A stretch of 64,000 bases of DNA from the NCBI RefSeq assembly GCF_009737085.1, contig NZ_WOVL01000017.1:54814-118813 (forward strand). The letters run 5' to 3'. The stretch comes from Paenibacillus sp. NEAU-GSW1 (GTDB taxonomy: Bacteria; Bacillota; Bacilli; Paenibacillales; Paenibacillaceae). Below the pieces are notes generated by a model. It saw only the letters and a list, made by a program, of their open reading frames with translations, was not told where the DNA came from and searched no databases. The position numbers and the translations under genes were made by a program. This document shows, piece after piece, positions 43,768-52,127 of this stretch. Every line of letters starts with the position of its first letter. Position 1 is the first letter of the stretch.

Positions 43768-44622
43768 TTATTTCGCTTTTGCTTCGTCCAGCGTCTTCGT
43801 AAAGTCTTCACCCAGCCACTGTACGCTCAGCTTCGCCAGCGTTCCGTCCTCTTTGACCGATTTGATCGCTTCGTCCAGCTTATCGGCGAGCTCTTGGCTG
43901 TCTTTGCGAAGCACGAACAGAACATCGGATTGGATAAGCGGCTCGCCAACAGTTTTCAGCGCCGGCTTGCCGTCTGCTCCCGGATAGAAGGCGAGGGCGA
44001 AATCCGTTGAAAGCGACGCGTCTACGCGCTTCGTTTGAATCAAATTGACAAGGTCATTTGCTGCTCCGCTCGAGTAAACGATGTTGAGCGCATTGTCATT
44101 TTGCTTGTTGTATTGCTCCAGGAAGTAGGCCTGGTTGCTCGTTGGCGAAGTGAACACTTTTTTGCCCTTCAGGTCGTCGATCGAATGGATCGCCGTATCG
44201 TTTTTGTCCACGGCCACCTTCGTCAAGAAAATGCTGTACGGTTCTTTATTGAACAAAAACTTCTCTTCGCGCTCCGGATTTTTCTCCATTTGATGCGCGA
44301 CAAAATCGATTTTTTTCGTTTCAAGGCTAAGCAGCAGGTTGGAGAAATCGAGCGTTTGGAATTCGAACTCATATTCCGGAAGCCGATTATCCAATTCTTT
44401 CACAAGCTCAACGTCAAAGCCGGTCAGCTTGCCGTTCTCGTCGATGAAGCACACGTTCGGGAACTGCGTGCCTGTGCCTACAATAATCTTAGTTACCTTC
44501 TGGCTTGCTTCTTTATTGCCGCTTGCCGTTTGCGAATTTGAACCGCTGCTGCTGTTTGCGCCGCAAGCGGAAACCACCAGAGTTAGTGCGAGTAATGCCG
44601 CTGCAATTGTAAACTTTTTCAT
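43768..44622 (-). CDS. Amino-acid-binding lipoprotein of the cystine-type importer
   Basis: 284 residues. The lipobox VVSAC gives Cys20, followed by a Ser/Asn-rich linker and an SBP_bac_3 domain with TGTQFPNVCFIDENGKLTGF, DFSNLLLSLETKKIDFVAHQ and FTSPTSNQAYFLEQYN. It resembles the TcyJ/TcyK binding proteins. It is the first transporter gene, with GGGGG upstream. The promoter region carries TAGGAATTAT at 44661-44670. Confidence 0.86.
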   Translation of the reverse strand: MKKFTIAAALLALTLVVSACGANSSSGSNSQTASGNKEASQKVTKIIVGTGTQFPNVCFIDENGKLTGFDVELVKELDNRLPEYEFEFQTLDFSNLLLSLETKKIDFVAHQMEKNPEREEKFLFNKEPYSIFLTKVAVDKNDTAIHSIDDLKGKKVFTSPTSNQAYFLEQYNKQNDNALNIVYSSGAANDLVNLIQTKRVDASLSTDFALAFYPGADGKPALKTVGEPLIQSDVLFVLRKDSQELADKLDEAIKSVKEDGTLAKLSVQWLGEDFTKTLDEAKAK

Positions 44623-44660
44623 TTTAATTCCCCCATAAAAATCAAATTTTTATTAAACCA

Positions 44661-44670
44661 ATAATTCCTA
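44661..44670 (-). promoter_or_regulatory. TAGGAATTAT motif before the importer operon
   Basis: On the minus strand TAGGAATTAT lies 39-48 bp upstream of the binding-protein start codon, preceded by CTTACAAAAACAG. It matches the motif at 37460 and 45744. Confidence 0.5.
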
Positions 44671-44788
44671 CTGTTTTTGTAAGGATTGGGATGACATTAA
44701 TTTATCATCCGTCCTATTCGCCGTCAATAAGCTGGATAATAGAGTTTTTCTATAAGTCCATATAAGAATTCAATACGAAAATAATAGA

Positions 44789-45679
44789 CTAGCTTTCGAC
44801 GCTGTAAGGGTGTTCTTTGGCAAGCTTTTGCAGCGTGTTAAAAAATAAAGTATGCTCTCCGTTTAGCGCAATAATGTTCGTTTGAAGCGAGATCCCCGCC
44901 ACTTCCGGAAAATCAATCGGGTAAAGCCGCCCCTCCTTGACCTCGTCAAAAGCGCATAAGCTTGGCAGGAAGCAGATGCCCCCCCGCTGCAAAACGAGCT
45001 TTTTCGCCATTTCCAGATTGTCGCTCTGATATTCGATAGCCGGCGGTTTAGTTAGCCCCTCGAATACACGATGTACACGAACCCAGTCGAGCGCTCCGCA
45101 TTCGAAGAAGACGAACGGGTAATCGCCTATTTGTTCAATTGATACGTCTTGATTACCGATAAACGGATGACCCTCATAGACATGAAGGCGGATCGGGTCG
45201 TCAAACAGCTTCACTGACTGCAAATTCGGATGGTTCGTATGGCGGACAAAGCCAATATCGACATCCTTATTCAGCACCTTGTTTATGATATCGTCCGTCG
45301 TGCTCGTCGTTAATTTGAAATGAATGTCTGGATAGCTGCGCTTGAAAGCCGGCAATAGCTGCGGCAGCACGTAGTTGGCAACCGAGACGGTGCAGCCGAT
45401 GCGCAGCTCGTTCGGCAGCGCTTTTTTCTGATGCAGATGCAGCTTGCCTTTTTGCAAGGTTTGGAGAATCGACTGCGCATACGGCAGAAACCGTTTCCCC
45501 TCCTCCGTCAATTGAATTTGCTTGCCCAGCCGATCGAACAGCTTGCAGTCCAGCTCCCGCTCGAGCGACTGGATGCGCGCCGTCACCGAAGGCTGTGAAA
45601 GAAACAATATTTCCGCCGCCTTATTGAAGCTCCCGTAATGGATGACATAGACAAACGCTTCGATATTATCAATATTCAT
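44789..45679 (-). CDS. LysR-family regulator of the sulfur locus
   Basis: 296 residues from ATG 45679 (GGGGGGGAG upstream). The LysR HTH (1-60) reads NIEAFVYVIHYGSFNKAAEIL and LSQPSVTARIQSLEREL. A periplasmic-binding-like effector domain (about 90-290) follows. Its position upstream of the cystine-type importer matches YtlI/CmbR-type activators of sulfur genes. The effector is probably an acetylserine- or cysteine-related metabolite (inference). Confidence 0.85.
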   Translation of the reverse strand: MNIDNIEAFVYVIHYGSFNKAAEILFLSQPSVTARIQSLERELDCKLFDRLGKQIQLTEEGKRFLPYAQSILQTLQKGKLHLHQKKALPNELRIGCTVSVANYVLPQLLPAFKRSYPDIHFKLTTSTTDDIINKVLNKDVDIGFVRHTNHPNLQSVKLFDDPIRLHVYEGHPFIGNQDVSIEQIGDYPFVFFECGALDWVRVHRVFEGLTKPPAIEYQSDNLEMAKKLVLQRGGICFLPSLCAFDEVKEGRLYPIDFPEVAGISLQTNIIALNGEHTLFFNTLQKLAKEHPYSVES

Positions 45680-45739
45680 AGACGCAGCTCCCCCCCCAAT
45701 TGCGTATAGCACTAATGATTTTTTACTTTTCCAATGAGA

Positions 45740-45759
45740 TAACTAGGAATTATAAGTTA
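45740..45759. promoter_or_regulatory. TAACT-N10-AGTTA site with GGAATTATAAG core before the LysR gene
   Basis: TAGGAATTATAAG (45744-45756) lies inside the inverted repeat TAACT-N10-AGTTA, about 60-80 bp upstream of the LysR start. A dyad of this type suits LysR autoregulation; the core also matches the GGAATTAT motif of the two other promoters of the locus. Confidence 0.55.
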
Positions 45760-45834
45760 GGGTTAATATTAGTTCAGCTTCTCTAAAGTGTCAATGGCTG
45801 GAATTTCGGATAGTTGCCGACGGGAGGCGTGGCG

Positions 45835-46003
45835 CGCTGTTTGGCCAGTTTTGGACTTACAGCATGTCTGACTGCTGCGTTCTGCGCGTGTAAGTCCATT
45901 TCTGAACTAACAGATGCGATTCGGGAGGCGAATTAAGATAAAAGGCCGCTGTTTGGCCAGTTTTGGACTTACAGCATGTCTGACTGCTGCGTTCTGCGTG
46001 TGT
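45835..46003. repeat. Two copies of a 59-bp intergenic repeat, 112 bp apart
   Basis: The block from CGCTGTTTGGCCAG to GCTGCGTTCTGCG occurs at 45835 and 45947 with no difference over about 52 bases. The first copy carries a hairpin GGACTTACA (45853-45861)/TGTAAGTCC (45890-45898) with inner CAGCA/TGCTG; the right arm of the second copy has decayed. The rest of the 45760-46200 gap has no gene. Confidence 0.9.
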
Positions 46004-46201
46004 ATAGCTTCCGAGCAGTGAACGCAAGAGATTCCTAAATCCTGTTCAAATCTTTCAACCAAGCAAGATTTCCCTAATCCAATAGTCTATCTCCTATTAT
46101 CTAATAGTTTAAATCACCAATGTTGATCCCTCCATTTACCGAATGTACTATTTAATAAGCTGTGCAGCAGTAGAATTCAATACCGACGACAGCAGCCCAA
46201 C

Positions 46202-46236
46202 AAAAAAGGGCAACTGCCCTTATAGGCAGTCACCCT
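46202..46236 (-). terminator. Terminator of the fucose operon
   Basis: On the minus strand GGGTGACTGCC pairs with GGGCAGTTGCCC (one mismatch) around TATAA and is followed by TTTTTTG. It lies just past the mutarotase stop. Confidence 0.88.
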
Positions 46237-46249
46237 TCCCTTCTTCCTA

Positions 46250-46678
46250 TTACTTAATTACGCCCTTCTTCAAAATCACGTTCGCATACAGCGCGCTTTC
46301 GCCAGTGGCGATGATCGCGTACGCTTTTTTCGCGCGCTCGTAGAAGGCGAACCGCTCGACTTCCTCAAATGGCTCCTTCAAGCCGCATCGCGCTTCAACG
46401 ATTGCGCTATACTCGGCCCAAATCGGCGTTTCCACTGAATCGCCGGGCACGACGGCCATTAACGCCGCCGGCCTTTCGACATATTGGTCGAGCGGAAACA
46501 GCTGCAAAATCGCATCAAGCAGCTCCGGTATGTTGTGTCCGTCTGCGCGGACGAGCCGCTGCGCATGACTGGCGGCGGGGAAGTTGCCATCTGCGATTAC
46601 GATTTCGTCGCTATGGCCCATCTCCATTACTATTTTTAACAGCTCAGGTGAAATCAACTTAGAAATACCGATCAGCAA
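46250..46678 (-). CDS. fucU: L-fucose mutarotase (RbsD/FucU family)
   Basis: 142 residues, the FucU length. The RbsD/FucU core is clear: MLIGISKLISPELLKIVMEMGHSDEIVIADGNFPA with the catalytic-region His, and a C-terminal GESALYANVILKKGV. It interconverts alpha- and beta-fucopyranose, feeding the isomerase. It is the last gene of the fucose operon, starting 26 bp after the kinase gene. Confidence 0.9.
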   Translation of the reverse strand: MLIGISKLISPELLKIVMEMGHSDEIVIADGNFPAASHAQRLVRADGHNIPELLDAILQLFPLDQYVERPAALMAVVPGDSVETPIWAEYSAIVEARCGLKEPFEEVERFAFYERAKKAYAIIATGESALYANVILKKGVIK

Positions 46679-46704
46679 CCTTGCTCACTCCTTTTTCTTA
46701 TCCA

Positions 46705-48237
46705 TTATGCGCTAACCTCGGACTGGCCTCCAATCAGCCGTTTATACGCTGCATAGGCTTCATTCCAGCCGTCAGCTTCCGAACAATCCGGCTCATAAGC
46801 AACAACCGGAAAAGCAGCGGCCGACAGCTCCCGCGCTTCCGCAAGATCGGCGCAATGCCCTTGCGCCACAAGCTGCATCAGCATGTTGCCGATTGCGCTC
46901 GCCTCGACGGGGCCTGCCCATACCGGCCGTCCAAGCGCGCCGGCAGTCAATCGGCAAAGCAGCCGGTTCTGGATGCCGCCGCCGACCATATGCAAGCCGC
47001 CAAAGGCAGCGCCGGTCAGCGATTCAATCTGCTCAAGCACACGCCGGTAGGTGAGCGCCAAACTCTCCAAGATGCATCTTGCAATCTCGCCCTTTGTCTC
47101 CGGCACAGGCTGGCCGGTTTCCAAACAATAAGCACGCACTTTTTGCACCATATCGGAGGGCCCGTAGAAACGCAAATCATCCGGGTTGATGAAGCTTCGG
47201 AAAGGAGCAGCATCCTCCGCCATAGCGGCCAGTTCGACGAACGACACGGAGCTTCCCTCCGCTTCCCCCTGTTCATCCCATTCGCGTTTGCATTCCTGGA
47301 GAATCCATAAGCCCATAATATTTTTCAACAGCTGATATTTCCCGAAGGCGCCGCCCTCATTGGAAAAATCAAGCGCCATCGCCTCCGGCGACAGCAGCGG
47401 GCGGTCAAGCTCCGTGCCGAGCAGCGACCAAGTGCCGCATACGAGATAGGCAAAAGCGCCCTTATCCGCAGCCGCCGGAACCGCCGCAATTGCCGACTCC
47501 GTATCATGCGTAGCAACGGCTACCGCTTCGATTGGCGGAATGTCCAGCTCCTCGCACACCTCCGGCAGAAGCGGTCCGATGCGAGTACCGGGATGAATCG
47601 GCTCCAGCAGCATCGTTGAAGGGATGCCAAGCCGCTCCAGCAGCTCCGTATTCCAAGCCTGCTTCTCCGGATGGAACAGCTGCGTCGTCGTCGCCATCGT
47701 AAATTCGCACACCTTGCGTCCGGTCAGAAAATATACGAGCAGGTCAGGCGTAAGCAGCAGCGTCCGCGCCGCATCCAGCTTCGGCGAAGAAGCTTTGCGC
47801 ATTGCATAAAGCTGATATACCGTATTGAACGGCATAAATTGCAGGCCGCCCTGCTGGAACAAAGCCTCTTTGCCGATCAAGGCGCAAACCTCCTCGATCA
47901 GCCCTTCCGTCTGCGGATCGCGGTAATGGTACGGATTGCCGAGCAGCTCGCCGTTCGCATCAAGAAGTCCAAAATCGACGCCCCAAGTATCGACGCCAAA
48001 CGTCTCCGGCGAGCAGCCCTCCTGGAATGCTTTACGGATCGCCTTCTTCATCTCATACAGCAGACGCAAAATATCCCAGTGCAAATGACCGCCTGCCGCT
48101 ATCGCATGATTCGAAAAGCGATGAATTTCTTCGACCTGCAACGCCCGGCGGCCGTCTTCGCGTTTCAGCAGCTTGCCGATCAAAGCCCGTCCGCTGCTCG
48201 CCCCCAGATCAAAAGCAAGTACGGTTGAAAGCAACAT
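46705..48237 (-). CDS. Rhamnulokinase-like FGGY kinase, acting as L-fuculokinase
   Basis: 510 residues from ATG 48237, with GGAGGCGGCG upstream. FGGY features are AFDLGASSGRALIG (phosphate 1), GVDTWGVDFGLLD, THDTESAIAAVP and MVGGGIQNRLLC (adenosine site). Sequence is closest to RhaB-type kinases, not the classic FucK. Its place between the fucA-like aldolase and fucU genes argues that it phosphorylates L-fuculose; rhamnulose cannot be excluded. Confidence 0.85.
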   Translation of the reverse strand: MLLSTVLAFDLGASSGRALIGKLLKREDGRRALQVEEIHRFSNHAIAAGGHLHWDILRLLYEMKKAIRKAFQEGCSPETFGVDTWGVDFGLLDANGELLGNPYHYRDPQTEGLIEEVCALIGKEALFQQGGLQFMPFNTVYQLYAMRKASSPKLDAARTLLLTPDLLVYFLTGRKVCEFTMATTTQLFHPEKQAWNTELLERLGIPSTMLLEPIHPGTRIGPLLPEVCEELDIPPIEAVAVATHDTESAIAAVPAAADKGAFAYLVCGTWSLLGTELDRPLLSPEAMALDFSNEGGAFGKYQLLKNIMGLWILQECKREWDEQGEAEGSSVSFVELAAMAEDAAPFRSFINPDDLRFYGPSDMVQKVRAYCLETGQPVPETKGEIARCILESLALTYRRVLEQIESLTGAAFGGLHMVGGGIQNRLLCRLTAGALGRPVWAGPVEASAIGNMLMQLVAQGHCADLAEARELSAAAFPVVAYEPDCSEADGWNEAYAAYKRLIGGQSEVSA

Positions 48238-48271
48238 TCGTTCGCCGCCTCCTTCCATCGGTAATAAGAGA

Positions 48272-48931
48272 TCATTGCATTTTTTGCAGCAGCTGAATCC
48301 GGTACGCTTCGCTCTCCAGCGACGCAATCTCCTCAAATTCCTCTTTCGTCAGCACCTTCGGCTGCTTGATCGCTTGCGCAATCAAATAAATTTTCGAGCT
48401 TTCCTCGACAACCTCAGTTCGGTAATAGGCTTCACGCAAATTGCGTCCCGTTGTAACAAGCCCGTGATTGCCGAGCAGTATCGAGCTCGCATCATTGACT
48501 TTCGCAACGAGCGCTTCCGCGAGCTTGTCGGTCGTTGGAAGCACGTAAGGGACATATACCGTTTTGCCGACCAACGCCGCCTGGTCCGGGAACATAATTG
48601 GAAGCTCCGTCTCGACGAGCGTAAAAGCGATGCAATACGGAGGGTGTGTATGGACAATTGCCCCAATGGACGGGTTCGCGCGATAAGCCCATAAATGCAT
48701 CAGCACCTCAGACGATGGACGCAATCCGATATCCGTAATCACGCCTGTCTCAATATCAACCTCTACCCATTGCTCCGGTTCGACTTCATCCAGCGCAAAG
48801 CCGCTTGGCGACAAATACATTTTGCCGTCATGCTTGGCGCTGATGTTGCCCCCGGGACCGACTACCAGCTTGTTTACAACGGTTTTCTTCGCATATTTGC
48901 ACAGCTCTTGCCGAATGTTCACGCTGCTCAT
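48272..48931 (-). CDS. fucA: L-fuculose-phosphate aldolase (class II aldolase family)
   Basis: 219 residues, FucA length. The zinc site is visible: IVHTHPPYCIAF (HxH) with a second His in LLGNHGLVTTGRNLREAY, and Glu in the LxxAYxxTEVVEE helix. GNISAKHDG binds the phosphate. It splits fuculose 1-phosphate to dihydroxyacetone phosphate and lactaldehyde. It starts 30 bp after fucI. Confidence 0.88.
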   Translation of the reverse strand: MSSVNIRQELCKYAKKTVVNKLVVGPGGNISAKHDGKMYLSPSGFALDEVEPEQWVEVDIETGVITDIGLRPSSEVLMHLWAYRANPSIGAIVHTHPPYCIAFTLVETELPIMFPDQAALVGKTVYVPYVLPTTDKLAEALVAKVNDASSILLGNHGLVTTGRNLREAYYRTEVVEESSKIYLIAQAIKQPKVLTKEEFEEIASLESEAYRIQLLQKMQ

Positions 48932-48961
48932 ATAGATAACCTCCGCTCGATTAGACGTTTC

Positions 48962-50752
48962 TTATTTGTATAAAGGACCGAAGTTTTGGCAGGCGCGGAA
49001 ATCGGCGCTCTCTTTGTTCTCCGTGCCCAGCAGTCCCCAGACGCGTGGACGGAAAATGCTCTCGTCCGGCACGTTGTGCATATTAACCGGAATGCGCAGC
49101 ATCGACGCCAGCGTAATCAAATCCGCTCCGATATGTCCATAGCTGATCGAGCCGTGATTCGCTCCCCAGTTGTCCATTACGTCATAAACGCTTGTAAAAG
49201 CGCCCTTGCCGGTCAAAATCGGCGCGAACCATGTAGTCGGCCAAGTCGAGTCGGTCCGTTTATCGAGCGTGTCATGCACATCCGAAGGCAAATCAACGGA
49301 ATAGCCCTCGGCGATTTGCAGCACAGGACCAACGCCTTTGACCATATTGATGCGCGACATCGTCATTGGCATTCCGCCGCGTGTAAGGAAATCCGAGGAG
49401 AAGCCGCCCCCGCGGAAATATTCAACGCCGGCAGGCCGCCAAGACGTTGCCGCCAAGCAATCGGACGCTTCCTGTTCAGATATTTCCCAGTAAGGCTTCA
49501 TTGCCGGTGCGCCGTCTCGCTGCTGCTCGCCCGTGCCGTCCAGCGTCGCCGAGCCTGAATTGATCAAATGAAGAATGCCGCCCGCCGCATGTCCGCTCAG
49601 CTTGTGACCGGTTACTCGTTCGACCGATTCCGGGCTCCAGTACGTGCGCACATCGGCGAAAATTTGCGCCGTATTCGTCAGCAGGTAACCAAACAGCATG
49701 ACGACGCCGTTCAGGCTGTCATTCTCCGTCGATACGATAAATGGAGGGCGAATGCCGTTCCAGTCGAATGACGAGTTCAAAATCGCTTCCATAAAGTCGC
49801 CGTTTGGAAAATGGTCGGTCCATTGGCGCTGGCCTTGGAAACCGGAAACGATCGCGTTATGGCCCATCGCTTCTTCGCCGAAGCCAAGCTCGGCAAGACG
49901 AGGATTGCCGATCATCAGGTCGCGTGCGATAATCGTCATTTTCACGACAGTTTCCCAGTCTTTATCCTTCTGTTCGCGCGTCGTCTGAATGCTTGCAGGA
50001 TTGTTGTCAGGTCCTTCGATGCAGTTTTCCTTCGTCCAAGCGAGCGCTTTCTCGTATTCGGCAGTGTCATAAATTTGTTCTTCAAAACGGCGCACGAATT
50101 CGGACATATCCATATACTCCGTGCGCATGCCAAGATACTCTTGGAAGAATGCGTCATTCACGATCGATCCGGCAATGCCCATCGAGACGGAGCCCATCGA
50201 CAAGTACGATTTGCCGCGCATGTAAGCTACAGCAAGACCGGCATTGGCAAACGAAAGCAGCTTCCCTTTAACATCATCAGGGATCGACGTGTCGGACGCC
50301 TCCTGCACCTCATGACCGTAGATGCCGAAAGCGGGAATGCCCTTTTGCGCGTAGCCGGACAATACGGCTGCCAGATAAACGGCTCCAGGACGTTCCGTAC
50401 CGTTAAAGCCCCATACCGCGTTCGGAATCGATGCGTTCATATCCATCGTCTCCGTGCCGTAGCACCAGCAAGGCGTTACCGTTATCGATACCCCAACGTT
50501 TTCGCGGGCAAATTTGTCCGCGCAAGCAGCCGCCTCCGCTACGCCGCCGATCGTGCTGTCCGCGATAATGCATTCCACCCGTTCGCCGTTCGGATAACGA
50601 AGATGCTCCGACAGCAAAGCGGCGACTGAACGCGCCATTTTCATCGTTTGCACTTCCAGCGATTCGCGGACCCCTTTGCGCCGCCCGTCTATCGTCGGAC
50701 GAATGCCGATCTTTGGAAATCCGTTCTGAAAGCGATAAGCTGTATCCGCCAT
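48962..50752 (-). CDS. fucI: L-fucose isomerase
   Basis: 596 residues, full FucI length. Family blocks are [20 protein letters not shown] near 15, [26 protein letters not shown] and the Mn-binding region [16 protein letters not shown]. It isomerises L-fucose to L-fuculose. It is the first gene of the operon, with AGGAGGGTTTC upstream. Promoter and cre-like operator lie at 50814-50874. Confidence 0.95.
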   Translation of the reverse strand: MADTAYRFQNGFPKIGIRPTIDGRRKGVRESLEVQTMKMARSVAALLSEHLRYPNGERVECIIADSTIGGVAEAAACADKFARENVGVSITVTPCWCYGTETMDMNASIPNAVWGFNGTERPGAVYLAAVLSGYAQKGIPAFGIYGHEVQEASDTSIPDDVKGKLLSFANAGLAVAYMRGKSYLSMGSVSMGIAGSIVNDAFFQEYLGMRTEYMDMSEFVRRFEEQIYDTAEYEKALAWTKENCIEGPDNNPASIQTTREQKDKDWETVVKMTIIARDLMIGNPRLAELGFGEEAMGHNAIVSGFQGQRQWTDHFPNGDFMEAILNSSFDWNGIRPPFIVSTENDSLNGVVMLFGYLLTNTAQIFADVRTYWSPESVERVTGHKLSGHAAGGILHLINSGSATLDGTGEQQRDGAPAMKPYWEISEQEASDCLAATSWRPAGVEYFRGGGFSSDFLTRGGMPMTMSRINMVKGVGPVLQIAEGYSVDLPSDVHDTLDKRTDSTWPTTWFAPILTGKGAFTSVYDVMDNWGANHGSISYGHIGADLITLASMLRIPVNMHNVPDESIFRPRVWGLLGTENKESADFRACQNFGPLYK

Positions 50753-50813
50753 GTTGAAACCCTCCTAAAAATTGTTGGCAATGCAATGATCAACTTCGCG
50801 AGTTATAACGTAA

Positions 50814-50827
50814 TGTAAGCGCTTATT
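50814..50827. promoter_or_regulatory. cre/LacI-type operator upstream of fucI
   Basis: TGTAAGCGCTTATT contains the perfect palindrome TAAGCGCTTA. It matches the CcpA cre pattern at 12 of 14 positions. It lies just downstream of the fucI -10, flanked by GTTAT (50802) and ATAAC (50837). It could bind CcpA or the divergently encoded LacI protein. Confidence 0.7.
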
Positions 50828-50844
50828 GTGTTACCGATAACTCT

Positions 50845-50874
50845 AATTTAGCAAGGAGGCTATCTTGCTGTCAA
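50845..50874 (-). promoter_or_regulatory. fucI promoter
   Basis: On the minus strand TTGACA (50869-50874) is followed after 18 bp by TAAATT (50845-50850). The operator at 50814 lies downstream, so repression would block elongation or open-complex clearance. Confidence 0.65.
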
Positions 50875-50927
50875 ATGTTTTTTCTTGTACGATATAGTCA
50901 TGATTTTCAACAAGGAGAACGATCGCA

Positions 50928-51938
50928 ATGGTTACCATTTATGATATTGCGGAACGTGCGCAAGTGTCGGCAATGACGGTTTCTAGAGTTATCAATAACA
51001 CCGGCAGAATCAGTGAGAAAACGCGGGCAAAAGTGAAAAAAGTGATGGAGGAAATGAACTATGTGCCGAATCAAATGGCTCGCAGTCTCGTCCTTCAGCA
51101 GACGAACCTGCTTTTTCTGCTTATTACTGATATCACGAACCCATTCTATACGACGATTTCGCGAGGGGCCGAGGATGCGGCGATGAAGAACGGCTACCGC
51201 CTGTTGTTCGGCAATAGCGATGAAAATTTGGAGAAAGAGCAAGGGTACATGAATACGATTCTGACGACGCGCGTCGATGGCGTTATGATCGCGCCTGCCG
51301 GCGATCTGTCGCTTCCGCATCTTGAGCAGCTGCGAAAGCACAACACGCCGTTTGTGCTGCTCGACCGCGAAGTGCCCGGCATTGAATGCGATATCGTCCT
51401 CGGCGACGGCAAAGAGGGCGCTCGCCAGCTCGTGGAGCATTTAGCGCAGCGCGGGCATAAACAGATCGCGCTCGTCAACGGTTCAAGCTCCGTCTCCAGC
51501 GCGAGAACGAGGCGGCAAGGCTACGAGGAAGCGCTCAAGCTGAACGGCTTGACGCTGCATGATAACTATATTTTCGAAACGAGCTTCGGCCCTCGCAGCG
51601 ATTTGTCCGAGATGGAAGCTTGGCTCGGGTCGATGAAACCGCTGCCGACAGCAATCGTTGCCGGCAACAACGTGCTGGCCGTCGGGGTCATTCGCCTCCT
51701 CCGCCAGCGCGGCATTCGGATACCGGAAGACGTGTCGGTCGTCTGCTTCGACGACTTCGGTCCTTTTTCGGAAGTCGAACCGTTCGTAACAGTCGTTGCC
51801 CAGCAGGCCTATCAATTCGGTTATTTAGGCATGCAAATGCTCATTGATCGGATTCAAAATCGCGAGGATGCAGGGCCATGGAAAAAGGTTGTGTTGCCGG
51901 CAGAGCTCGTCGTACGCAGCTCTGTTAAACAGCTGTGA
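50928..51938 (+). CDS. LacI-family regulator of the fucose operon
   Basis: 336 residues. The LacI HTH and hinge are clear: VTIYDIAERAQVSAMTVSRVINNTGRISEKTR (1-35) and NYVPNQMARSL. A Peripla_BP-type sugar domain follows, with LLDREVPGIECDIV and CFDDFGPFSEVEPFVTVV. It is divergent from fucI with a shared regulatory region, so it probably represses the fuc genes in the absence of fucose or a derivative. AAGGAGAACGATCGCA precedes the start. Confidence 0.9.
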   Translation: MVTIYDIAERAQVSAMTVSRVINNTGRISEKTRAKVKKVMEEMNYVPNQMARSLVLQQTNLLFLLITDITNPFYTTISRGAEDAAMKNGYRLLFGNSDENLEKEQGYMNTILTTRVDGVMIAPAGDLSLPHLEQLRKHNTPFVLLDREVPGIECDIVLGDGKEGARQLVEHLAQRGHKQIALVNGSSSVSSARTRRQGYEEALKLNGLTLHDNYIFETSFGPRSDLSEMEAWLGSMKPLPTAIVAGNNVLAVGVIRLLRQRGIRIPEDVSVVCFDDFGPFSEVEPFVTVVAQQAYQFGYLGMQMLIDRIQNREDAGPWKKVVLPAELVVRSSVKQL

Positions 51939-51996
51939 TTGACACCTGTGCCGCCCCGACTGGCCCGTAAGAGGGCAGCGCTAGTTTTCGTAAATC

Positions 51997-52060
51997 GACG
52001 TTGCAACGTCCCCCTATAAAGCAATTGAGCTCAAATAACGCTGTGGGACATCGCTATTTC
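51997..52060. repeat. Palindromes after the LacI gene, one of the AACGCTG type
   Basis: GACGTTGCAACGTC (51997-52010) is a perfect 14-bp palindrome. AATAACGCTGT-GGG-ACATCGCTATT (52034-52057) is a degenerate version of the AACGCTGT/ACAGCGTT hairpin of the 3965-4390 array. Confidence 0.65.
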
Positions 52061-52066
52061 ATAACT

Positions 52067-52113
52067 AACAAAAAGGGCCGTCCAAAGTCATTAAAAATGG
52101 CGATGGACGGCCC
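52067..52113 (-). terminator. Terminator with GTCATTAAAAATGGC core
   Basis: GGGCCGTCC and GTCATT pair with AATGGC (wobble) and GGACGGCCC. On the minus strand TTTTTGTTAG follows. It ends the AraC-fusion gene. Its inner sequence is nearly the same as that of the hairpin at 63276-63317. Confidence 0.85.
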
Positions 52114-52127
52114 TTTCCGCCTTTCAG

